Source of the DNA: Coleophoma eucalyptorum
Taxonomy: Eukaryota; Ascomycota; Leotiomycetes; Helotiales; Dermateaceae
Length of the DNA: 64,000 bases
Direction: 5' to 3'
Assembly (NCBI GenBank): GCA_026120035.1
Contig: JALRME010000028.1
Coordinates: forward strand, 315,255 to 379,254
Under the pieces are notes generated by a model. The model was given only the letters and a program-made list of their open reading frames with translations, did not search any database and was not told the origin of the DNA. Of the stretch, positions 13,204 to 23,197 are shown piece by piece (the stretch's first letter is position 1; every line of letters begins with the position of its first letter). The translations under genes were made by a program, and so were the position numbers.

Positions 13204-13890
13204 TCACAGCAATCCTCCAAACACAGCAACCCCAAAAGTCAAGCCCAGACTCCAAATCGCCAATTCCCTACTCCTCCCAGCAGCATTGGTCGGGCTCAGC
13301 GTAGTGATATACTGCAGACCTGACGAAGTATTCGTCGGTTGGCCCGTTGTGATCACAACACTATACTCTCCAATCGCCGGACGCTGGAACGCCGCCGCCG
13401 TGATATCCGTCGTGATGGGCGCGCACATCATCAGCCCCTCGCCATCCACCACGGATGAATTGGCACCGCAGCGCGCTACGCTGCCATTGACACAGGACAT
13501 CAGCGGCCTGAAGGCAACATCCGCGGTCTGGTTTGCCGGCACGGTGATGTTGCCGATGTTGGTGTTGAAGCTAGAGAGAAACCCTATCACGGATTGGTTG
13601 AAGCCGGCGAGAGCGAAGAATGACGCCGGGTCACTGGTGCTGATGTTGAGCGTGGAATTCAGGCGCTGCCCTCCCACGGCGTAGAGTCTGCAGCTGGAGT
13701 TGGCCTTGTTGTCGGGACAGAGGAGATCCTTCCACCAGATAACTGGGGCGCCCGTTTGGTTGTAGCTGTCGCCGATCTGTGTGAATTCTGTGCAGTTGTC
13801 CTCTGCGCGGGCTAGGAGGGTAGAGGAGAGTGAGGGGATGGTGACGAAGGCTAATGTAGCGCTGGTAGCGAGGAGTCTGGGGAAGTGCAT
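13204..13890 (-). CDS. small secreted, probably GPI-anchored cell-surface protein
   Basis: Intronless, 228 aa. The first 28 residues form a signal peptide (hydrophobic core, cleavage near LLARAED). The mature part holds six Cys and many N-glycosylation sequons (NCT, NQT, NSS, NST, NIS, NQS, NIT, NGS, NTS). The C-terminus ends with a hydrophobic tail (LAIWSLGLTFGVAVFGGLL) after a small-residue stretch NAAG, the arrangement of a GPI-attachment signal. Function is not known; proteins of this size and shape are common in ascomycete cell walls. A lone upstream minus-strand ATG is not needed because the signal peptide begins at the chosen Met. Confidence 0.8.
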   Translation of the reverse strand: MHFPRLLATSATLAFVTIPSLSSTLLARAEDNCTEFTQIGDSYNQTGAPVIWWKDLLCPDNKANSSCRLYAVGGQRLNSTLNISTSDPASFFALAGFNQSVIGFLSSFNTNIGNITVPANQTADVAFRPLMSCVNGSVARCGANSSVVDGEGLMMCAPITTDITAAAFQRPAIGEYSVVITTGQPTNTSSGLQYITTLSPTNAAGRSRELAIWSLGLTFGVAVFGGLL

Positions 13891-14639
13891 CGTGACGACA
13901 AACGAGAACAGTAAGTGATTAAGATATTTCTGCCCGAGGGAATACTGCGTTGGTTTTTTTTATCCTCTTTTCTCTTTCTGTTCTTGCTCCTAATATGTAT
14001 TACTTTGATATTTTCCCTTTCGCAGGCAAGGGGGGGATACAGAAGTCCTTATGTATTGTGTTTTACGTAGGTGCACTTCCCTCGTCACGTAGGCCAAGCA
14101 TCTGGTAGGGCTGGGTACCTACCTAATCTAGACTTGGCGTGCGGCGGCGTCAGTCGATGGCACAAGACAGTTCATCATTGCCACATTCAGAATCTGTGCC
14201 GTCCATCTTAAAGGCGTTTGGATTACGGCATAAGTGAGTGGCTTGACTGTGTTTATGTCTTGCAGCCAATTCTGCGATTTAACGCAACTCGGCTGCAATC
14301 GACATTGTACTGCGATAACCACAGCAATGCTGAATTAGAGGCATGCGATATAGCTTGCTAGTGGGAGTTATCTAGTCTTTGCTATACCACTTTTCCTTAA
14401 CTATATGTTACAGGAAGAAAGTCTGGAAATCCAGCTACGTATGCTTACTTCCACCTGCAGGATCATTAGTTGGAGATCTCAGCTGATATTCCCTTCTCTT
14501 CCGACCAAGCTGTGGAATATCAGTTGGAGATCCCTTGGGGTTTCTTCTAGGAATCTATGTCGCCAAAGAGTACATCTGATATTACCCCGCCGATAATTCA
14601 ATGTTTGAAATACCAGTCGCTTCGTTTTGTCGCTTGGAC
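13891..14639. other. intergenic spacer with a small hairpin
   Basis: Promoter side of the cell-surface gene and 3' side of the next minus-strand gene. No gene seen; a repeat cluster at 14468-14532 is listed separately. Confidence 0.55.
14468..14532. repeat. 10-bp inverted repeat nested in an 11-bp direct repeat
   Basis: CTGATATTCC (14483-14492) and GGAATATCAG (14514-14523) are perfect inverse complements with a 21-nt loop. AGTTGGAGATC occurs on both sides (14468-14478 and 14522-14532). It lies just past the 3' end of the acidic-protein gene, so a transcript-end hairpin is possible. Confidence 0.6.
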
Positions 14640-15773
14640 TTATTCGGAACCATTCTCATTCTCCTTCTCACTTCCATCTCCGCCATCACTTTCAGAATCG
14701 CTCTCAGCAATATCTTCAATATCCTGCCTCTCCTTCTTCACCCTCTTCAGTTCCTTCTCTTCGTCCCACCGCTTCCGCATAACCTCCAAGTCTACTCTCC
14801 TCTTATCTCTCTCCTTCTGCTGACAGGCCGCACACCCATGATCTGACACCCAAACCGCCACCAAACAGTCCCTCCGCCCCCTGTCCTTAATTTCCTTCAA
14901 AGCCTCCTGCCACACATCTTCCCTGCCCCAAATAATCTCTTTCCCACCCGGAAATGCAATAAAGACCTTCGCAAGAGAAAACGTGGGCAGTCCATCGTAG
15001 GGCATGGCATATCCCGGCGCCGACGTGATGCGCATCTCGATGGCGTTGCGCGTCCAGCAGTCTTTGAGCAGGCCGGTCATGGTCCGGAATGTGGGCATAG
15101 TATCGCGTAGCAGAACGAGACCGCACCCAACGGAGTGGATGCAGTCAGGGCAGTAGCGGAAATCGATCTGGATGGTATTGAGTTGCTCGCCTAGGTCGTT
15201 TCGATTTGGCGATGCTGGCTCAAGACCAACATCTGTGAAGTATGAAGGGCGAACTGCTTCGGGGACTTCTTCTGCTAATGGATACCGCTGACAACCTTCC
15301 TGGCAAGCTCCCACTGGACATGAATAGCTAGACTCCCCTTGCTCAGCTGCTCTCGGCGAGGGAAAAAGGAATCGTCTTGGAGATTTGAACAGCCATGGAG
15401 AGGGTGGAGCTTGTTCAGGGCTTGCTGAAAACTCAAAGGCAAAGTCTGGGCCTGATTCAGCTTCCAAAGCCCATCCTTCTTCAGCGGCCGAAAGTGAAGG
15501 AGATCGAAATGTATGTTGGATCTCACCATCAACCTCTTCAATGGGGGCCTTATCGTCCAAGTCAGTAAGGTCATCATTACTAGCTACATCGGACACCGCA
15601 TTGCTATCTTGACTGCTTAGCTCAGGAGTTGGATATTTAGGCGGTGATAGGCGAAGCCAATAGTCTTGCTGTGCTTGTTGGATGTCTGCATTGTTTGCTG
15701 TGTCTCTTAGCCCAGAAATTGTCAGTCGTTGTTTGCGTGGTCGAGGGCATGGACTGAGAGGCTCGGATGCCAT
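14640..15773 (-). CDS. hypothetical protein with acidic, coiled-coil C-terminus
   Basis: 377 aa if translation starts at MASEPLSP; an upstream in-frame Met would add 25 residues but these look like leader. I do not recognise the family. The N-terminal half is Ser/Pro/acidic and looks disordered. A more ordered block around residues 215-330 has several Cys (CPDCIHSVGC, HGCAACQQKE) and aromatic residues (FIAFPGGKEIIWGREDVWQEAL), and could bind a metal or form a small globular domain. The last 70 residues are highly charged (KRVKKERQDIEDIAESDSES) and suggest a coiled coil followed by an acidic tail. A nuclear location would fit, but this is inference. Confidence 0.65.
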   Translation of the reverse strand: MASEPLSPCPRPRKQRLTISGLRDTANNADIQQAQQDYWLRLSPPKYPTPELSSQDSNAVSDVASNDDLTDLDDKAPIEEVDGEIQHTFRSPSLSAAEEGWALEAESGPDFAFEFSASPEQAPPSPWLFKSPRRFLFPSPRAAEQGESSYSCPVGACQEGCQRYPLAEEVPEAVRPSYFTDVGLEPASPNRNDLGEQLNTIQIDFRYCPDCIHSVGCGLVLLRDTMPTFRTMTGLLKDCWTRNAIEMRITSAPGYAMPYDGLPTFSLAKVFIAFPGGKEIIWGREDVWQEALKEIKDRGRRDCLVAVWVSDHGCAACQQKERDKRRVDLEVMRKRWDEEKELKRVKKERQDIEDIAESDSESDGGDGSEKENENGSE

Positions 15774-16198
15774 CTTGTAAGCGAATGGGCGACAAAAGAT
15801 GGTCGGTCTCCTGGGGTGGGTGTAATTATGGAAATGACAGAAAGACAATTGTGGAATTTGCTTGAGTTGATGAACTTTGTGTGATAACGAGCATTGTTTC
15901 AGGTCTCAGCTGAAAACAAAAGAAAGAAACAACTTTCACGTTTGAAGAGACTTGACGCTCTAGGTATGCTCTAGGTACACTCCATTTAGCTAAAAAGTGA
16001 AATATAGCGTGAACTTTTGTGCCTGATCATCCACCTCATTAAAGTCCCCTCGAGGCACCGTACCTTTTGGTCTTGCATGCGTAGAACTTCTCACTGACTC
16101 CTTTGCAAGAGTGATCACCTCCCACAAAGGAGCTATCTTGCAAAGTTTGGTTTTTCTACATCCTGCTGCGAAACAATCTAGCAGTGCATGTGCTCCTA
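15774..16198. other. intergenic spacer
   Basis: 5' flank of the acidic-protein gene and 3' flank of the Ies2 gene, both on the minus strand. Nothing else seen. Confidence 0.55.
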
Positions 16199-17560
16199 TT
16201 ACTGTACTTCCTCAACCAGGCTCCCAGCTTTTAGAGAACCAGTGGCTTTGATGCTCTTTCCAAATATAGCACCAGCAGGCCCATCTAACCATTCTTCTGG
16301 TACTCCGATCCTATTGCCATCCTTACCACTAACCCAACGGACAAAGATTGGATTTGGCTTCACAACTTCAACTTCTTGGACTTGATCTCCAGTGGTTGCT
16401 CCAGCAAAATCCTTTCTTCGGGCATTAGTTTTTGGAGCCTGTTTCTTAAGAAGCTTGTTGATTGTTTCCATCTGATCAATGATTAGTTTTATTCCGGCAG
16501 ATGGTTGAAGTTATTTACCTTTTCTTCCTCGTTACGCTTCTCGCTAAGATTCTTGCGCCTACGTGCCATTTCTGCTCGTCTCATAGCATGCTCTTCAGCT
16601 GTAAGGTGCTTCTTGACTTGAACCTCTGCGAGCACATCAGTATAGATCCTATCAACAAATATTCATCTTACCATCAGGAAGAGCCATCAAAAAATCATTT
16701 GCGCCCTCCTCCAATTTAGCTCGCTGCCTCTTGGTCATCTTGTTTATATCTGGGGTTGAACCACGACTACCGCCACCGGGTGTGTCTTCGTCGTCGCTCC
16801 CGAATGGATTCTCCTCTTCCTCCTCTTCCTCGACTACAATCTCCTCATCCTCCTCGTCCCCTTCGGCATCCTCGTCCCCCACTTCCTGTTGATCATCGTC
16901 ATCCTCTTCAGCAGGGCTATCGATTTCACTCAACTCTTCGTCGTCATCACTGACCTCGGCTTGCTCTTTCTGCTCAACAGTCTTTCCATCACTTTTGCCA
17001 CTTGGTTTGACTACAATAGTTGCTTTTCCTGTTTGAGCTTTGGAGACTTTGATGGTTGGTGGTGGTGGGAGATCCATATCAACGTCCCCGTCAGCATCAT
17101 CATCACTCACATCGTCCATTTCCTGATCGTCTTCTTCTCCTTCAGCATCTTCGTCACCTACATCCTCCATCTCGTCGTCTTCTTCCTCTTCCTCTTCCTC
17201 TTCCTCGTCGTCTTCGTCGGACTCGGGAAGGACATAACTTTTCTTCACATTTCTCGCTCTCCTGCCTTCCAGGATCTCGCCGCCCGCAAAGGGGTCTCTG
17301 CTACTAGTGGCAGTGGTTCCGGTACTAGTCCGCGTTGCTTCTCGCAGCTTGCCTGCTGGTAGCTTCACTGTCAGTCGCATGCTCTGGGGGCTTCTGGATG
17401 ATGATGGGGGACCGCGTGACACACTTGCTATGGGCGTCATTGGATCCGCTCCACCAGCCGATCGTCTTGATGGCCGAGACATCCTATTCGAAGTATTAGA
17501 TTCTGTTTCTCTGGTCTTCGAGGCCACAGCACGGCCACTCCGACGGGTTAAGGTAGGCAT
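16199..17560 (-). CDS. ies2: INO80 chromatin-remodelling complex subunit Ies2
   Basis: Three exons (17560-16672, 16625-16519, 16471-16199) with introns of 46 and 47 nt give 422 aa. Ies2 is a core subunit that stimulates the INO80 ATPase and helps it slide nucleosomes. Evidence is the PAPA-1/INO80B-type conserved block: MTKRQRAKLEEGANDFLMAL, then, across the first intron, a charged helix with KKHLTAEEHAMRRAEMARRR, then METINKLLKKQAPKTNARRK near the C-terminus. The N-terminal half is basic, then strongly acidic: runs of Glu and Asp between about residues 120 and 270 produce the CTC/TCC-rich DNA at 16800-17220. The start is MPTLTRRSGRA. A possible small gene lies directly upstream on the same strand. 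Confidence 0.85.
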
Positions 17561-18074
17561 CCTGGACTGAAGGTGGCAAAGAAGTGAGATCCAGCGACAC
17601 AAAGACTACTCCTGGGTCCTGGGTCTTGGACTACAAAGCAGGATCTAAGAAGAGAAAGAAAAGTAGACGCGAGATAAATATATTGGGGTGTAGGATCTGG
17701 GCTTCGGAAAATCGCCTCGATAAGGCGATCAATTCGGCGATACACGCGTGCAAGCGCGCCTTCCCGTTCAAACAGAGAGTCAACGCATTCAGTGCCCTCA
17801 ATATCACTGCCGTGTTGTTCTCGCACCAAAAAATATTACAGCACACATTTGACAGGTCATGCACGGTTTCGGGGTGTAGAAGACAAAAAGGAACGCGCCC
17901 TCACAAATCCCGCCAGTAGAGAAGTGGAATACAAGAAACTTACTTGGTCGATGCTGATGTGGCTTGAAATCCCTTCCTGTCTTGTTGAACCCAATCGAGG
18001 TTGTCGTCCTCGCCCTCAGAATCGGTGCTGAGTCTTCTCGTAGGCTTAGTGGGCCGATCAGCTTTCCTGGGCAT
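17548..18074 (-). CDS. possible small protein, spliced, unknown
   Basis: A weak candidate. From MPRKADRPTKPTRRLS the frame runs to a good donor (gtaagt), and an acceptor at 17807 would join 18074-17944 to 17806-17548, giving about 129 aa: a basic start, an acidic patch (DSEGEDDNLDW) and a second part with ARVYRRIDRLIEAIF. The 3' end would overlap the first 13 bases of the Ies2 coding region on the same strand, which is unusual. The alternative is that this is transcribed 5' leader of the Ies2 gene with no protein role. Confidence 0.3.
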
Positions 18075-18525
18075 ACCCCTTTTAGCACAGGGCTTAGTGA
18101 TGGGGTCTTGTTGCTGCTTGGTGACGCTTACACGCAGGTTGCTGTTTGGCTTAGAATGGCTGTGCCACGGCCTATTGGAGGTTAGAGTGGAGATGTCGAC
18201 GAGGATATTATACGGGGTTGCTAAAGCGATTGGAATACTGACAGTCTCCAAGAAGTGTGATAAGCCGAAAAGTGGGCAGCAAGATAATGTAGATGATGAA
18301 TGGGTATATGGTGCGGACAAGGGCCAGACTGACTTCACGTCGTCGAGCTGGCGTGCGCGCCGGCGACGTTGACAACACGTGATACCGAACTTCGATCCGC
18401 GGTTACGTCAGCAGGATCTGGGGAAAGCCGAGGCTGCCATATTTTAGGTCCGTACCTGTGCCGATATCAACATCCAGCCTCTTGCTTTCGCCGTCAAATT
18501 TCTCTCCACATCACGCACCAGTGCA

Positions 18526-19645
18526 ATGGCAGATTCAGATGAGAAGAAGCCTGGAGTGCCAGCTTGGCAGTTAGAGGCAACACAGAAACCTACTTCATCA
18601 GAAACCACAACAGACTCATCTATCTCCAGCGCGGATTCGCAAACTGAACCAAGTCGAGCCACGATAGTAGAGCAAGCCAAGAAGTTTCTAGAGGAGGATG
18701 AGGTGCGCAATGCTTCTACCGACAAGAAAATTGCATTCTTGGAGAGTAAAGGTCTAGAAAGCCAAGAGATCCAAGAGCTTTTGGGTGTACAGCGAAATAC
18801 AGAAGCAACAGCTACCCCCTCAGTAGGTTACTCTGAAAATCTACGCATGCGCTAGCTAACGATCCATCCCAAAGAGTCCTGAGCCCGCACAAATTCCCAC
18901 AGCATCGCCATCGATGCCGACCCGACCGTCGCAACCAGTCCGAGATGCGCCTCCAATTATAACGTACCCTGAATTCCTTACAAAGTCAACCTCTCCGCCA
19001 CCACTCATAACAAGACGACGACTCTTGACAACCATCTATCTTTTCGGTGGACTCTCTGCTATTCTATACGGCACTAATAACTACCTTGCCCAGCCTATGA
19101 TTGAATCGCTCACCACATCTCGACTGTCCTTGGCTGAAAGCGCCAAAGAAAATCTACAAAAGTTGATTTCGAAGCTAGAGGAGACAGTTTCCGAGATCCC
19201 TGTTGTCACGGGCCCGGGAGTCTACAGAGACGAAGGAGAGGATAGTGATGAGGATCCTACCGAGATGTTCCATCGAGATATTGGTGTTCAAACATCTTTG
19301 CCAAACACACCTTCCGCTTCACGCTCTGAATCACCGCGGCCCACGGCTCTCAACTCACAAACCGATACCTTAAAGGGGATGCAAGTTCGGTTTACTGAAT
19401 TGGTGGAGGATACTACAAGTGAAGGTCAGGACCAGTCAGATCTTTCAGCCACGATAAACATTCTGAAGGATTATCTTGATGGCCTCGCATACGTGACTCC
19501 GAGCTATTCATATGGCGTTGGAGGCTATAATACTAATTCTGCGGACAAAGATGACGAGATTAGCAAGGTGAAGCAACAGATCCGAGGTGTGAAAGGAGTT
19601 CTGCTGAGTGCAAGGAGCTTTCCCGCCGCAAGGACTGTGCGATGA
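18526..19645 (+). CDS. pex14/17: peroxisomal docking peroxin, Pex14/17 (Pex33) type
   Basis: Two exons (18526-18822, 18875-19645), 355 aa. It has a Pex14-like N-terminal helical domain (IVEQAKKFLEEDEVRN... KKIAFLESKGL.. EIQELLG, about residues 46-92), the part that binds Pex5 and Pex19 in this family. A Pro-rich stretch with IITYPEFL follows. One membrane segment (TTIYLFGGLSAILYG, about 140-160) precedes a helical region and an acidic Ser-rich tail. The classical Pex14 signature REDL...SAV.FLQDP is not present; the sequence instead resembles the filamentous-fungal Pex14/17 (Pex33) proteins, with a Pex14-like start and a Pex17-like remainder. It would act at the peroxisomal membrane in matrix-protein import. 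Confidence 0.75.
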
Positions 19646-21043
19646 TGGCAACAAGGGCGAAGTTGAAGGAGTCGTTAATAGCCTTTACATAGTAAGTTTG
19701 CTACCGCTACAGCAGCCTGGAACGATCTTCGAACAAGAAGTCGCTCCAAGCAAGTAAAGGCAAAAGTGTTATATCTCAGACTCAGATGCAGAGAATTCGA
19801 CTGTGCGAGTACACCATAGATAACATCTTGCACTATCTTCTACGTGGCATGCCAGGTTCTGACACGACACATGCATGGCTTGTTTGTCATCTACGGCTCG
19901 GCGACCTCTGCATTATGGAGATGGTACCTGAGATTGCGTATTAGGCACCGGGTCCAGTATTGATGACATGAAAATATTGCCACGAAGGACAGGCCAACAC
20001 GTACATATAATTAAAAGTACAAATGCATCCAAATCTACAAGCAAATATCTTTCGTTGCCTTGGTAAATATACTTCTCGTAGACTAAGTGTATGCAGCTCC
20101 AAGACTGCAGCAAGCTTGCAAAAGGCCGCAAGATATCTGATCACGGATGTTTATCATGAACGTGTTGACCCAAGCAAACATAGAAATTCTTCTGGGTAGA
20201 GGTCTCTAAAGTTCCCGATGGCAAGCTTAGCAGAACATGCAGGATCTACGCATTGTATATAGGTTTAAGTTACCAAAGCTATCCCGGCAGACCTAGAGAT
20301 CAACAAGAGAAATCTATTGTCGATCAGGCAACGGGTAGGTCCCTCGTGCTATGAATCCGACGGCAGCGTGGCAGCTAGCCATAGTAACTGCACCAGGCAG
20401 AATTAGTGTCCATGCTATTGTAGCATCTCGCTCCACCGAAGTAGCTTTCCGACGCTAAAGTTTGACCCGTTGCTAAACAAACATACCCCTCAATGGTATG
20501 ACAAGCTAAAAGAAATGCACCCCGGGTTTGCTTACCACCAAATGTACCTCCCGCTACTCTAAATTCTCACTGTACTCAATATAACATTTAGGTTACTAAC
20601 AGTTTGGTGCTGTTGGTTTGAAAGCACAGCATAAGGACAGTGGAGGTGGAGACGAAAGTAATCAAAGTGTTGTTTTGGGAGGTATCTGCACTCCAAGTAA
20701 GCAACTAATACTGCGGTGAGGAGCACTTATCATCAATCTCCCCCCAAAAGCACCACATGGCGCATGGCGCGCGGCGCCGAAAGGGGAGATGTAGATGCCT
20801 ATCACAGAGCACAACAAGAGCACAGGTCGTGTCAGCTATTGTTAGGAGCTGCATTGCATGCGCTACCGACGCAAGACGGCGAGCAAGCGGTTTGCGAGCT
20901 GGACTCAGACATCATTGGCCCAGACGGGAAACCCTGGGAGTGACTGCCGTTGATTTAAAAGAACTGAGGTTCGCTAGTACTCGTAGTATTAACTTCCGAG
21001 TTATCGAAGATACAAAAGTCTAAACTCCAAATAACTTGCAAAC
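19646..21043. other. intergenic spacer
   Basis: 1.4 kb between two plus-strand genes. A short open stretch around 20716-20943 has no intron signals, signal peptide or recognisable family, and I do not call it. No tandem repeat noticed. Confidence 0.55.
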
Positions 21044-22690
21044 ATGCGTGCCATCGTTGTCGGAGCCGGAATCGCAGGCCTCTCCTCGGCCATTGGGCTC
21101 CGGAGAGCTGGTCATGATGTCGTTGTGCGTGTTCCCTTTCGTGTTCCTCCCTAGCCAATCTCATATTCTCCAGATCCTCGAGAAATCATCCATGTTACAC
21201 GAGCTCGGCGCTGCAATCAACGTCTGTCCCAATGCCTCGCGGGTTCTTCTCGAGTGGGGATTCTCGCCCTCGCGCGCTCGCCTTGTTACTGCGAAGACGG
21301 CAGCATTCATTAAAGGGGATACTCTCGATATGATTGATGAACAGGTTTACGTGGATATGGAGAGTAAATTTGGCGCACCCTTCTATTTTGCGCATCGGGT
21401 TGATTTGCATTCGGAGTTGAAGCACTTAGCGACTCGAGAAGAGGGCATTGGGAAGCCGGTTGTGATTGAGTTGAGGAAGGATGTCGTTGGTTATGTAAAA
21501 TCCCCATTTTTTATATGGAGTAAGTTATGTGGCTCTTTTGCTAATGGGCAGTAAAGGACCCTGAAGGGACTGTGACATTGGCAGATGGTTCGACTATGAC
21601 AGCTGACCTCGTTGTTGGCGCGGACGGCCTGCATTCGGAAGCTGTGAAGGCTGTTATCCCTACAGAAAATGAAGCATATCCAACGGGACTTGTATGCTTC
21701 CGTTTCTTGCTGCCTACCCAAGCATTGCTTGATGATCCTGAGACTGCACCATTGATGGAAAACCATGATGGCAGGTTTAGGAGCTATGTTGATCCCAAAG
21801 GAAAACGACTTATCTGGTATCCGTGCCGAGAGTATTTAGAAGCTGGATCCTTATCCACTGTAATTTTGCTGATTATATTTAGTAATACGGTGCAGAGTAT
21901 GGCAATTATGGCAAAAGATAGACTCGAATTAGGAACCAAAGAAGGTACGAGTATTTCGTCTAATCGCAGATTTGCTTGAGGCAATGCTAAACGATCACAG
22001 GTTGGAAATACGAAATAGACACCAGTGTCCTAAGACAAGAAGGAGAGACATTTAATCCTGTTCTACAAAAGATATTCCAGTATGTATCTAAACACCCTCG
22101 CAAGAGCTAAAAACTTACTATCAATAGGAAAGTGGATGATGTAAAACTGTGGAAGCTCTGCTACCGAAAGCCACTACCGACGTGGCATACAGGAAGATTA
22201 GTTCTTGTGGGAGATGCAGCTCATCCTATGTTACCATGTAAGTACTCTTTTGCCATAGCCTCATACCCAAATACTTTCTCCGGGAAACCAAACTGACATA
22301 CAAAAGTCCAAGGACAAGCCGGAGCTCAGGCAGTTGAAGACGGTGCCGCACTCGAGAAGCTATTTTCAGACTTCAATCCCACAGATACCCGTTCAGTCTC
22401 AGCACGTCTTGAGTCTTTCGAAAACGTACGACGAAATCGAGCCTCAGCTATGCAGATCTTCTCGAATGCGAGTCAGGATGAAGCTGAGCGAGTCAGAGAA
22501 GCTGCTAGGCCTTATGTGCCGGCTGGTGACCATATACCTTGTGAGTCTTGGTTTCATATTTTTTTTTAGAAATGAAAATGCTAAATATATTGCTATAGCA
22601 AACCCGAAAGAGTACACGCAGTATAACTTTAGTCACAATGTATTTGCGGCGTGCCGGAAAGAACTGGACAGGATTGCAATTGCGGCTTGA
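21044..22690 (+). CDS. FAD-dependent aromatic monooxygenase (salicylate-hydroxylase-like)
   Basis: Eight exons: 21044-21124, 21174-21494, 21557-21831, 21883-21944, 22001-22079, 22128-22237, 22307-22540, 22599-22690; all introns are GT/AG and the joins total 417 aa in frame. It is a class A flavoprotein hydroxylase: the Rossmann FAD motif GAGIAGLSSAIGLRRAGHDV is at the very N-terminus, the DG motif is ADLVVGADGLHS, and the second FAD motif GDAAHPMLP comes after the sixth exon. Relatives hydroxylate salicylate, hydroxybenzoates or related aromatics using NAD(P)H and O2. There is no signal peptide, so it is cytosolic. It starts two bases beyond the nearest in-frame stop. One join uses an unusual acceptor (cagtaaag) because the nearer AG would create a stop. 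Substrate cannot be predicted. Confidence 0.85.
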
Positions 22691-23197
22691 AAATGCTACC
22701 AGATAGAAAGGCGCGCTAGATCCGAGGAGTCTATTCTCTTCTGCCACTGAGTTTGCCGTAGAAATCTGTGCAATAGAAAGATAGTCAATGAAACCATGAA
22801 GAACCAAATTAGGCCATACCCCCCCCCCACTTTCCGCGACTAGAACGTGGTGTCCCCTGCTATACATTCACATTTTGATAACTTAAAAGCCAAAGGTTAC
22901 GCTCGCAGGAATATCAGTTTTCAAATGTACTGTTGGAATATCGTTATTAGATCTCGTTTGTACACTTGTTTATAATCATGTGATACTACAAACAGAGGAG
23001 GGGGTATTGATACCCTCCACCTCCACATTCACTTAGAAAAATCATCTACATTTTTTACTTCACATTTTGACCTGTTATCTATGTAGATGAAATAAGAGGT
23101 ATACTAATATGTACCTTTACTGCTGAATTTTATTTTATTTTATGGCAACCCGAAACAAGTTGTTCAAAAGATTATTGCAATATCAGCGTCTGGAGCT
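22691..23197. other. intergenic, convergent 3' ends
   Basis: Spacer between the monooxygenase (+) and the amidohydrolase (-). It includes a run of ten C at 22819-22828. No gene seen. Confidence 0.6.

Noticed and set aside
16800..17220. CTC/TCC-rich stretch that looks like a simple repeat
   Set aside because: It is the acidic Glu/Asp-coding part of the Ies2 gene on the minus strand.
18075..18338. Upstream extension of the small minus-strand frame before MPRKADRP
   Set aside because: It reads as promoter/leader DNA between divergent genes, with no conserved feature.
20716..20943. 75-codon open frame in the spacer before the monooxygenase
   Set aside because: No recognisable motif and isolated from any splice signals.
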